From RGIG1959 sp051877215 (GTDB taxonomy: Bacteria; Bacillota; Clostridia; Oscillospirales; Acutalibacteraceae), in the NCBI GenBank assembly GCA_051877215.1, contig JBJEIR010000140.1:1-9986 (forward strand): 9,986 nucleotides of DNA, written 5' to 3'. This document shows, piece after piece, positions 1-6,450 of this stretch. Position numbers and translations under genes: made by a program. Under the pieces are notes generated by a model that searched no databases, was not told the origin of the DNA, and saw only the letters and a program-made list of their open reading frames with translations. Numbering within the stretch: position 1 is the first letter of the stretch; every line of letters begins with the position of its first letter.

Positions 1-428
1 GCAAGATTGAAAATCTCCTTTCCTTCCTGACAAAGCAGGGGCGCATTTTCTATGAGCCGGACACAGAGCTGTATCACGACGGAGCCGAAGCGTCCCCGGA
101 CTACGGGATGGTGGCGTCTATATGGGTACTGACGGATTTCATTGAAAAGGTGGATTACCACTCTTCCGTGGATTTTCCGTCAGACCTTATTTTCATTGCG
201 GATGGTGAACTGTATGAGGTTATTTATGTCCCCAATGACAAAGAGGCTCTTGTGGAGCACGCTCTGACACAGACAAATCATGATGCCGAAAAAAGGATCG
301 TGATTGTGGAGAGTACCGAACAGCTCGGCAGGCTCTCCATTCCCGATGTCACTGCCTACTGTACCGTAGATATGCAGACCGGAAATGTATCATATTTCAA
401 ACAGGAAAAGGAGGACGAAATTGGATAA
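1..428 (+). CDS. DUF5697-like ICE protein, 5' end outside window
   Basis: The reading frame is open from the left edge (first full codon at base 3) to TAA at 426-428, giving 141 visible residues. The first ATG, at base 108, is internal: the upstream residues are protein-like and run straight into it, so the gene starts before the window. The visible N-terminus (KIENLLSFLTKQGRIF, then YEPDTELYH) looks like the recognition helix and wing of a winged helix. It is followed by an alpha/beta part with WVLTDFIEKVDYHS and a C-terminal strand pair ending near TAYCTVDMQTGNVSYF. From memory it resembles the DUF5697 family, found next to DUF6100 and VirD4-like genes in clostridial conjugative elements; no function is established. 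A regulatory or DNA-binding role is inference. Its 3' end contains the ribosome binding site of the next gene and overlaps that gene by 8 bases, suggesting translational coupling. Confidence 0.75.
   Translation, partial: KIENLLSFLTKQGRIFYEPDTELYHDGAEASPDYGMVASIWVLTDFIEKVDYHSSVDFPSDLIFIADGELYEVIYVPNDKEALVEHALTQTNHDAEKRIVIVESTEQLGRLSIPDVTAYCTVDMQTGNVSYFKQEKEDEIG
406..414 (+). promoter_or_regulatory. Ribosome binding site fixing a TTG start
   Basis: AAAAGGAGG lies inside the end of the preceding gene, six bases before TTG at 421. An in-frame ATG at 385 lies upstream of this site and has no comparable SD, so the TTG is the better start. Confidence 0.8.
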
Positions 429-1083
429 GCCAATCATATCACAACGGATCAATCGCATTATGGGTGATATAACAAAGCTGTCCAACACTCTGTGTGCGAT
501 AGATAAAACGGATATTGAAAAATATCCCGATAACTACACTATGCTGACTACTGATGCCGCATTGCGCAGCGAACTGATCGCCTGCCGGATGCGGCATTTG
601 TTATACGGCTCTACCACCACACGAAAAGAAACATACCTTGCTTCTGCCGGAGTGGTACAGGGTATCCGTATCAAAGAAACAGACGGCGTTTTGGAAATCA
701 CGCTGCCATGCCTGCTTCCGAAGCGTAAGCAGCGTCAAAGCACGGAGTTTCTGATTGACCCGCTGTATTTTACCCTGAGCCAGTATGCCGACAGTCACAA
801 GCTGCCGAGATATAAGCACTGTGTAGTCTGCTTCTCTCACATTTACAGTGAGGAATTTCACAATCGCAGAGTGCGGGACTATGACAATCTGGAACTCAAG
901 CAACTGCTGGATGTTCTTGCGACCTACATCATGGAAGATGACACCGGCCTTTTGGTAGATGCCTATAACACAACGGAGATCGGTGAAACGGACTGTACCC
1001 GCATTTCCGTCATGGCAAAAGAACGCTTTTCAAAGTGGTTGGAAGAACGGGAAAAAAGCCTGAAAACCATATCCGATTTTTAG
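421..1083 (+). CDS. DUF6100-like protein with a RusA-resolvase-like domain
   Basis: 220 residues from TTG 421 to TAG 1083, overlapping the previous stop by 8 bases. By recall this is the DUF6100 family of clostridial conjugative elements, which has no assigned function. Residues 1-85 are mainly helical. From residue 91 the order of elements follows the RusA Holliday-junction endonuclease: a strand LEITLP, a loop, a helix (about 112-126), a strand (KHCVVCFSHIY), a basic turn, then RDYDNLELKQLLDVL and EDDTGLLVD. E. coli RusA has DLDNLQK and LDD at the same places, with catalytic Asp70, Asp72, Lys76 and Asp91. The counterparts here are D153, D155, K160 (one extra residue before it) and D173/D174. 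All acidic ligands are retained, so a structure-specific nuclease acting on element DNA is plausible. That role is inference from motif order; the gene call itself is firm. Confidence 0.85.
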   Translation: MDKPIISQRINRIMGDITKLSNTLCAIDKTDIEKYPDNYTMLTTDAALRSELIACRMRHLLYGSTTTRKETYLASAGVVQGIRIKETDGVLEITLPCLLPKRKQRQSTEFLIDPLYFTLSQYADSHKLPRYKHCVVCFSHIYSEEFHNRRVRDYDNLELKQLLDVLATYIMEDDTGLLVDAYNTTEIGETDCTRISVMAKERFSKWLEEREKSLKTISDF

Positions 1084-1228
1084 CGTTTCTGAGGGCTATT
1101 TTTCGGGACATCGGAGAAAACGGGAAAACGCCGTGTTTTCAAGGCTTTTTCCATTCTGCTGCCTCGAAAAATTACCCGGGTTATTTGCAACCTCGGTACA
1201 TTTTCATTGTTTTTGGAGGTGATGCCTT
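1084..1228 (+). other. Intergenic gap with hairpin, no clear promoter
   Basis: This 145-base gap is the only break in the upstream gene block. It holds the inverted repeat described separately at 1123-1152 and a short ACCCGGGT palindrome at 1174-1181. I found no convincing -35/-10 pair: TTGCAA at 1185-1190 has no -10 at a usable distance. The gene at 1229 may be transcribed from upstream. Confidence 0.5.
1123..1152 (+). terminator. Possible weak terminator or attenuator hairpin
   Basis: GGAAAACGCC (1123-1132) can pair with GGCTTTTTCC (1143-1152) in nine of ten positions across a 10-base loop. A smaller competing hairpin, GAAAAC (1124-1129) with GTTTTC (1135-1140), uses the same left arm. There is no clean U-run after the large stem, so a Rho-independent terminator is doubtful. 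Two mutually exclusive folds between two genes would also suit an attenuator or a processing site. Confidence 0.35.
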
Positions 1229-2350
1229 ATGCGCTCTTCAAGCGCCCTGCCGGACAAGCAGACGGCGGGCTATTATCTGCTCGAAATTATTGCCGTATCC
1301 GGTGAACTGCCTGCCAGTCAACTGAGGCGGCTTTACGGCGGCGAAAGTTATAAGCTGAATTTGATAAAACTCCTGAAATCCCAAAAGCTGCTCCGAACCT
1401 ATTACCGAGACGGTCTTCGCGGGTATAGGCTGACAGCCAAAGCCAAGGAGAACCTTTTGTCTGACAATCCGGGGCGTTTTTCCTTTGCCCTTACAGGGAC
1501 AGCCGAAACCAACCGTATCAAGAGCGAGATCACCCGCCGCCTCCGTCTCCACCGTATTGCGGAAGCAACCGTAACAATGATGAATGCCGATGTACTTATC
1601 TTCCGCGATGAAAAGCCGGATGTGTTTTCTCCCGTATGGGATGAAAACTCCCGGCTCTCCGTAAAGGCTCCTGTCTTTTACAACTCACGGGAAATTAAAG
1701 AGATCGGAACCGTCTTTGTGAAAATCCGTGGCGCCCGCTCGGTCGGGGTATTACTTACCCCTGCCGATATCTTTGTAGTGTATAACCTCGGCAATGCCAT
1801 GATGAAATGGGAATACAAATCCGAAATGCGTACAAAGGCGCTTATGAAAACGGTACTGTGCCGGGAACGGCTGCCGCAGCAGTATACTCCGGACGCGGTA
1901 CAGGGACTCATCCTCGGAAACGGGATGGATTTAGCCTATGACATTCTCAAAGAGACCGGCAGCAATCAGTACTTCGTCCTTGATGGAAACTATGAGAATT
2001 TCTTTTATCTCACGAATGACCGTAGGGGCGAAAGCCTCCTGCGGCTGCTTTGCAGCAGGGAGCTAACAGAAAGGCTGGACAATATCCTGCTGACCGATCT
2101 ATATGAGAGCGACAGCGGCTCCACATTGGAGAACGACGCTTTTGACAAGGACGGAAATCCTGTACTGTTCGGTTATTTTTGCAATTTGCCGAGAATCAGG
2201 CGGTTTGATACCGCTCTGCTGCTGCAGAACAAGAAAGGTACGCTGATCTGCTTTGACTTCCAGCGGGAAGTTCTTGAACGCTATTGCAGTAAACTTATCA
2301 CATTTCAGACAATTGACTTTCAGAAATGGGAAAGGAGCTTCTTTGAGTAA
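1229..2350 (+). CDS. Winged-helix-like protein of conjugation module
   Basis: 373 residues. ATG 1229 is chosen because GGAGGTGAT (1215-1223) lies five bases upstream; an ATG at 1222 is in another frame. Residues about 12-78 read as a winged helix-turn-helix: helix YYLLEIIAVSG, helix PASQLRRLYGG, recognition helix LNLIKLLKSQKLL, then a wing with YRDGLRGYRLT. The middle part (ITRRLRLHRIAEATV, then MMNADVLIF) and the later WEYKSEMRTKALMKTVL segment recall the general layout of replication-relaxation proteins, with an N-terminal winged helix followed by an alpha/beta domain, but I cannot prove membership. It lies directly upstream of and overlaps the coupling-protein gene by 8 bases, so a role in transfer-DNA processing or element regulation is likely. 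No transmembrane segment or signal peptide is visible, so it is expected to be cytoplasmic. Confidence 0.88.
   Translation: MRSSSALPDKQTAGYYLLEIIAVSGELPASQLRRLYGGESYKLNLIKLLKSQKLLRTYYRDGLRGYRLTAKAKENLLSDNPGRFSFALTGTAETNRIKSEITRRLRLHRIAEATVTMMNADVLIFRDEKPDVFSPVWDENSRLSVKAPVFYNSREIKEIGTVFVKIRGARSVGVLLTPADIFVVYNLGNAMMKWEYKSEMRTKALMKTVLCRERLPQQYTPDAVQGLILGNGMDLAYDILKETGSNQYFVLDGNYENFFYLTNDRRGESLLRLLCSRELTERLDNILLTDLYESDSGSTLENDAFDKDGNPVLFGYFCNLPRIRRFDTALLLQNKKGTLICFDFQREVLERYCSKLITFQTIDFQKWERSFFE
2331..2337 (+). promoter_or_regulatory. Ribosome binding site fixing TTG start of coupling protein
   Basis: AAAGGAG within the last codons of the preceding gene is followed five bases later by TTG 2343. 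The next-upstream ATG in this frame (2253) would add 30 residues that lie deep within the previous gene and precede the natural basic-plus-hydrophobic N-terminus. Confidence 0.8.
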
Positions 2351-4223
2351 ACGAAAAAGAATCATCAGCATATTGCTGGCGCTCCCGCCGTTTTTATTGG
2401 GATTACTGTACGGCGGCGGGTATCTTGCTCAGTTTATGCGAAATTACAGTCGGTGGCAGGCTGCCGGCGGAACGCCCGGTGACGGAACATCTCCCGTAAC
2501 GCCTTCGCTGAATATCCGCTCTTGCTTTGAAGCCATATTCACAATGCCCTACGGCATTATCGGAATTTTAATATGCGTGGGTGTGCTTGCACTCCTGATT
2601 GTTATGGTAATGCGGATGGGCTACAGCGAGACCGGAGAATACGACAAGGACCGAAACTTTATCTATTCCCGCAAGGGCACCTACGGAACCTCCGGTTTTA
2701 TGAGCGAAAAGGAAGCCGAAGAGATCTTCGATATAACTCCGAACATCAAAACTCATACCGGCACGATTTTCGGTATGCTGGACGGTAAATTCATCTGTAT
2801 GCCGAACGACAGTATGCTCAACCGAAATGTCGCGGTGTACGGCGCCAGCGGCAGCATGAAAACGAGAGCCTATTGCATTAACCGCATTTTACAGGCAGCG
2901 CACGGTCCGGAGGGACAGCGGGAATCACTGATCATCTGCGATCCGAAATCCGAACTGTATGAAAAGACCAGTGAATATCTGCGAAAAACCCATGTTGTTA
3001 AGGTTTTCAATCTGGTGTCTCCCGAAAACTCGGACTCCTGGAACTGTCTTGCGGAAATCGAAGGTGACGAACTGATGGCACAGCGGTTTTGCGACGTCAT
3101 TATCAAGAATACAGGAAATGAGCGCGGCGATCACTTTTGGGATTCGTCAGAACTCAATCTCCTGAAAGCATTGGTACTCTATGTGGAACAGGGATATCCC
3201 CCGGAACGGAAAAATATCGGAGAGGTATATAAGCTGCTGACTCACAGCGGCGAAAAGGAACTGAACAGCCTTTTTGATATGCTCCCTCCCTCGCACCCCG
3301 CCAAAGCGCCTTATGCTATTTTCAAGCAGGCGTCCGATACGGTGCGGAGCGGCGTAATCATCGGGCTTGGTTCCCGTTTGCAAGTGTTCCAAAATAAGGC
3401 CATCTGCAACATGACCGCTCATGATGAAATTGATCTGGAGCTGCCCGGGCAAAAGCCCTGCGCTTATTTCTGTATTACCAGCGACCAGGACAGTACCTTC
3501 GACTTTTTATCGTCGTTGTTCCTGTCCTTTGTTTTTATAAAGCTTGTCCGTTATGCGGACAGGAACTGCCCCGGCGGCAAGCTGCCGGTACCCGTGCACG
3601 TGCTCGGTGAAGAATTGACCGCTTGCGGCGTTATCCCGGACCTGAGCCGTAAAATATCGGTTATCCGTTCCAGAAATATCAGCATGAGCTGTGTTTTCCA
3701 GAACCTTGCGGGACTGCAGAACAGATACCCATATAACCAATGGCAGGAGATACTCGGTAACAGCGATGTACAGTTGTTCCTCGGCTGCGTGGACGAACTG
3801 ACGGCAAAATACATCAGTGACCGCTCAGGTGAGGTGTCCGTCCATGTGCAGAGTAAAGCAAAAATGCTCGGCACCTGGCGTATTTCCAATTACACGCCGG
3901 AGTTCCGGGAAACCAGCGGCGTCGGCAAACGCAAGTTGCTGACTATGGATGAAGTACTGCGGCTGCCGATCAACAAAGCGCTGATCATTATCCGGGGGAA
4001 AAAACTTTTACAGGTGGATAAATGCGACTATACCAGGCATCCGGACAGCAAAAACCTATCTCCCTGTAAGGCTTCCGCACACATACCCGAATGGCAAAAA
4101 CAAAAACCGAAGGAGGTGGATGATACTCCGCCCGTTCCTGTAAAGAAACCGGGCAGAAAGAAAAAATCGCCGGTATCCACAGTGGTGCCGACCGACAAAG
4201 ACAGTATCATGTCGAAAAATTAA
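2343..4223 (+). CDS. VirD4/TraG-like conjugal coupling ATPase
   Basis: 626 residues from TTG 2343. This is a type IV coupling protein: an inner-membrane ATPase that passes the relaxase-bound DNA strand to the secretion channel. Two membrane segments lie near residues 7-27 and 69-92, with a short outside loop between them and the ATPase in the cytoplasm. Walker A is GASGSMKT at residues 167-174, with Met where most P-loops have Gly. A conserved CDPKSEL follows at 199-205. The Walker B region is VHVLGEELTACG at 418-429, so the usual Asp-Glu pair reads Glu-Glu (E423, E424). IRSRNIS and VFQNLAGLQNRYP (441-463) are typical of TraG/VirD4 proteins, where FQ..aQl follows Walker B. By recall it fits the clostridial CD1115-type VirD4-like group. 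The C-terminus (about 581-626) is a Pro/Lys-rich tail, probably disordered. Overlap with the upstream gene and the short gap to the next one indicate a transfer operon. Confidence 0.94.
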   Translation: MSKRKRIISILLALPPFLLGLLYGGGYLAQFMRNYSRWQAAGGTPGDGTSPVTPSLNIRSCFEAIFTMPYGIIGILICVGVLALLIVMVMRMGYSETGEYDKDRNFIYSRKGTYGTSGFMSEKEAEEIFDITPNIKTHTGTIFGMLDGKFICMPNDSMLNRNVAVYGASGSMKTRAYCINRILQAAHGPEGQRESLIICDPKSELYEKTSEYLRKTHVVKVFNLVSPENSDSWNCLAEIEGDELMAQRFCDVIIKNTGNERGDHFWDSSELNLLKALVLYVEQGYPPERKNIGEVYKLLTHSGEKELNSLFDMLPPSHPAKAPYAIFKQASDTVRSGVIIGLGSRLQVFQNKAICNMTAHDEIDLELPGQKPCAYFCITSDQDSTFDFLSSLFLSFVFIKLVRYADRNCPGGKLPVPVHVLGEELTACGVIPDLSRKISVIRSRNISMSCVFQNLAGLQNRYPYNQWQEILGNSDVQLFLGCVDELTAKYISDRSGEVSVHVQSKAKMLGTWRISNYTPEFRETSGVGKRKLLTMDEVLRLPINKALIIIRGKKLLQVDKCDYTRHPDSKNLSPCKASAHIPEWQKQKPKEVDDTPPVPVKKPGRKKKSPVSTVVPTDKDSIMSKN

Positions 4224-4238
4224 AAGGAGGAACTATCT

Positions 4239-5456
4239 ATGCCTAAAAAGAAAATGGAAACTCCGGAAGTGATCGATGCGGTATTTCCGGAAGAAACAGC
4301 AACACCCGCTGCGGAGCAATCTGAAGTTTCGGGAGAATTGGAGGCTGCCGATGAAGCCGCTATGGATATCGGATCGGAAGAGCACGCCCCTTTGCCCGAA
4401 ATTCCCCCGCCCAAGCCGAAACGCACCCGTAAAAAGAAAGCGGACACCGTGGACGGCGAGGACATATCCGAAGTCCCGCCGTCTTCCGCCGAAACGGACA
4501 GTACGCCGAAAGAAACCACAGATAAGGAGAGGCAGAATAAACCAAAGGCTGATCCTATTCTGACAATCGAAGCAGGGTCGGAAGTAACCACCGATGAACA
4601 TATGGCGGATATTGCCTGGCACGAGATTCATAACGCATACCGAACCCGCCGCATTCTCACCGGATTTCTCGGCGGTCTGGAACGGAACGATGCCGGGAAG
4701 ACTGTAGCTGTTGTGGAGTACAAGGGCTACCGCGTTCTCATTCCTTTCAAAGAAATGGCTGTCGGTATCCCCAATCAGCTAACCGGCAAAGATTACAACG
4801 ATATGGTGATCCACTACAACAAACTGTTCAGCAATATGATGGGCTGCGAAATTGACTTCATCGTTCGGGGCATTGATTCCAAAACCAGAAGTGTTGTTGC
4901 CAGCCGTGCCGAAGCCATGCTGAAGAAACGCAAGACATTCTATTTTGACATTACAGATGAAGGCACCTACCGTATCTATGAGGGGCGCATTGTACAGGCC
5001 CGCGTCATTGCGGTTGCTGAAAAAGCAATTCGTGTGGAGATTTTCGGTGCAGAATGTTCCATCATGGCAAGAGATCTTGCATGGGATTGGATCGGTGACG
5101 CCCATGAGCGTTTTGCTGTGGGCGATCAGGTTCTTGTCCGTGTACTGAAAGTCAACCGGGAAAGTCTTGAAAAGTTATCCGTCAAGGCTGATGTCAAGAG
5201 CGTATCCGATAACTCAAGTCGGGAAAACCTGCAGAAATGCCGTATTCAAAGCAAATATGCAGGCAGGGTTACCGATGTGCATAAAGGCGTGGTTTTTATC
5301 CGCCTGACAAACGGTGTCAATGCCATTGCTCATTCCTGCCTCGACAGACGGATGCCGGGTAAAAAGGATGATGTCTCTTTCGCAGTCACACACATTGACG
5401 AAGAACAGGGCGTGGCAGTCGGTATTATCACCCGGATCATCAAGCAGCATTTATAA
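4239..5456 (+). CDS. S1/OB-fold RNA-binding-like protein of conjugation operon
   Basis: 405 residues. ATG 4239 follows AAAAGGAGG (4222-4230) by eight bases, and that site begins within the stop codon of the coupling-protein gene. Residues 1-110 are low-complexity, acidic and proline-rich with a basic patch (KPKRTRKKK, about 59-67), and are probably disordered. Three beta-rich segments follow. Residues about 137-225 are a degenerate S1-like unit (ILTGFLGGLE, then VEYKGYRVLIPF). Residues about 247-315 (YEGRIVQARVIAVAEKAIRV, then FAVGDQVLVRVLKVN) and 339-402 (YAGRVTDVHKGVVFIRL, then the final VGIITRI strand) read as S1 domains, which bind RNA or single-stranded nucleic acid in ribosomal protein S1 and similar proteins. 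No membrane segment or enzyme motif is seen. Its place right after the coupling protein suggests a role on transferred single-stranded DNA or on element mRNA; which of these cannot be decided from sequence. Confidence 0.88.
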   Translation: MPKKKMETPEVIDAVFPEETATPAAEQSEVSGELEAADEAAMDIGSEEHAPLPEIPPPKPKRTRKKKADTVDGEDISEVPPSSAETDSTPKETTDKERQNKPKADPILTIEAGSEVTTDEHMADIAWHEIHNAYRTRRILTGFLGGLERNDAGKTVAVVEYKGYRVLIPFKEMAVGIPNQLTGKDYNDMVIHYNKLFSNMMGCEIDFIVRGIDSKTRSVVASRAEAMLKKRKTFYFDITDEGTYRIYEGRIVQARVIAVAEKAIRVEIFGAECSIMARDLAWDWIGDAHERFAVGDQVLVRVLKVNRESLEKLSVKADVKSVSDNSSRENLQKCRIQSKYAGRVTDVHKGVVFIRLTNGVNAIAHSCLDRRMPGKKDDVSFAVTHIDEEQGVAVGIITRIIKQHL

Positions 5457-5532
5457 GGTTTGTTGAAAAACGGTGTCTCAAAGTAGTAAATATAAAGCAA
5501 GACGGAAATTTCCCGTAAAGGAGGTCATATAT
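5457..5532 (+). promoter_or_regulatory. Gap before lipoprotein gene; weak promoter candidate
   Basis: This is 76 bases of AT-rich sequence. TTGAAA at 5463-5468 and TAAATA at 5487-5492 are 18 bases apart and could be a weak sigma-A-type promoter. A small imperfect palindrome (ACGGAAATTTCCCGT, 5502-5516) sits directly before the ribosome binding site. Both are weak calls made by eye. Confidence 0.3.
5517..5524 (+). promoter_or_regulatory. Ribosome binding site deciding lipoprotein start
   Basis: AAAGGAGG is eight bases upstream of ATG 5533. It rules out the longer frame from ATG 5473, which would bury the signal peptide behind 20 basic residues. Confidence 0.85.
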
Positions 5533-6288
5533 ATGCGTAAACTTCTATTCGTCTTGCTTTTTATTTTCTTGATTACCGCTTCCGGTTGCCGTGCAGAAAA
5601 GACCTTGCCGGATGACACCGGCGTTTCCATTCCTGATATTTCTACAGAGGAAATCCGGGAAACGGAGAAACCGCCGGAGTCCGATAGTTCGTCTGTTTCG
5701 GAAGAAACGTCGCTGCCCGAGGAGACAGAAACAACACCTGTTCCCGCGCAGCCGCAGGAGCCGGCTGAAACTGTCCCTCCAAAGCAAACGGAATCCGAAG
5801 CACCAAAACAGACTATACCCGGTACATCGACTGACCCGACAGAAAAACCACCGATTCAAACGGAATCACCGACGCCAGAGCCTGAGCCGGAAGAAACAAA
5901 ACCTTCCGTGCCCGAAACCGTTCCGCCCGAAACAGGAACTGTCATTCCGCCGGAGGAAAGTACCGATCCGCCGCCGACAGATATGGAAGCCGAGTATAAG
6001 CGAATAATCCGTGAAGCCACTGCATATGCCGAATCGTATGCCGCCAAAGGATTCTCTTTTCACTGGGACGACTCTCTGGATTTCAACTGGGAAACCGGAT
6101 ATATGGGTACGCCGCGTGTCAAGTACGAAGGTGTTGACGGAGTAATCCAAATACTGAAGCATCACATTGATCGGATCGTACAGACTGCCACGGACCCCGG
6201 TAACGGTATCCCCGCTTCAGCAGCTAATTACAAAGTTATGCAGATCACGGTAGATGGCGATATCGCTTTTGTAGTGCTGTACGGATAA
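5533..6288 (+). CDS. Lipoprotein with Pro/Glu/Thr-rich stalk
   Basis: 251 residues. MRKLLFVLLFIFLITASGC is a lipoprotein signal peptide with an A-S-G-Cys lipobox; Cys19 should be lipidated after cleavage, anchoring the protein on the outer face of the membrane. Residues about 22-150 are low-complexity and rich in Pro, Glu, Thr and Ser, and should form an extended stalk crossing the cell wall. Residues about 151-251 form a compact domain: a helix (EYKRIIREATAYAESYAAKG), aromatic stretches (FSFHWDDSLDFNW), a helix around VIQILKHHIDRIVQ, and a final strand pair ending DIAFVVLYG. I do not recognise this domain. The gene is placed between the conjugation genes and a giant adhesin, with a terminator right after it. 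That suggests a surface role such as mating contact, surface exclusion or anchoring, but this is inference. Confidence 0.87.
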   Translation: MRKLLFVLLFIFLITASGCRAEKTLPDDTGVSIPDISTEEIRETEKPPESDSSSVSEETSLPEETETTPVPAQPQEPAETVPPKQTESEAPKQTIPGTSTDPTEKPPIQTESPTPEPEPEETKPSVPETVPPETGTVIPPEESTDPPPTDMEAEYKRIIREATAYAESYAAKGFSFHWDDSLDFNWETGYMGTPRVKYEGVDGVIQILKHHIDRIVQTATDPGNGIPASAANYKVMQITVDGDIAFVVLYG

Positions 6289-6309
6289 AAGAAAACACAA
6301 TAATATTGC

Positions 6310-6343
6310 AAAAAAGCGTCATTCGAGGGAATGGCGCTTTTTT
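6310..6343 (+). terminator. Strong Rho-independent terminator, probably bidirectional
   Basis: A 15-pair stem (6310-6324 with 6329-6343, one G-U pair) encloses the loop GAGG. The base of the stem is six A on the left and six T on the right, so it could stop transcription from either strand. It follows the lipoprotein stop by 21 bases and ends 12 bases before the ribosome binding site of the next gene. Confidence 0.88.
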
Positions 6344-6366
6344 GCGCCCAAATTCAGGAGGTAAAT

Positions 6367-6450
6367 ATGATAAATGCAAAAAAACGGATAATATCACTTC
6401 TTATGACGGCGCTTATGCTGGTCGGAATTGTACCGATCACCGCGTTTGCA
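6367..6450 (+). other. Signal peptide of the giant adhesin
   Basis: Residues 1-28: MINAKKR gives the positive start, ISLLMTALMLVGIVPI the hydrophobic core, and Ala26-Phe27-Ala28 the AxA cleavage site. The mature protein would begin ADVTMDLS. Confidence 0.85.

Noticed and set aside
1185..1228. Promoter starting at TTGCAA before the 373-residue gene
   Set aside because: No -10-like sequence lies 16-18 bases downstream; the T-rich run there is part of the SD region.
1035..1325. Open + frame of 96 residues across the gap between two genes
   Set aside because: It overlaps the ends of both neighbouring genes in a different frame, has no good ribosome binding site, and its residues look random; the gene at 1229 has a strong SD and explains the region.
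2253..2342. Longer N-terminus for the coupling protein from ATG 2253
   Set aside because: It lies inside the previous gene with no SD, while TTG 2343 has AAAGGAG five bases upstream and begins the expected basic-plus-hydrophobic N-terminus.
5473..5532. Longer N-terminus for the lipoprotein from ATG 5473
   Set aside because: It places 20 basic residues before the lipoprotein signal peptide, and the strong ribosome binding site at 5517-5524 points to ATG 5533.
5591..6007. 138-residue + frame rich in Arg, Lys and Pro
   Set aside because: It is the shifted frame of the Pro/Glu/Thr-rich lipoprotein stalk; the basic low-complexity composition is what such a shift produces.
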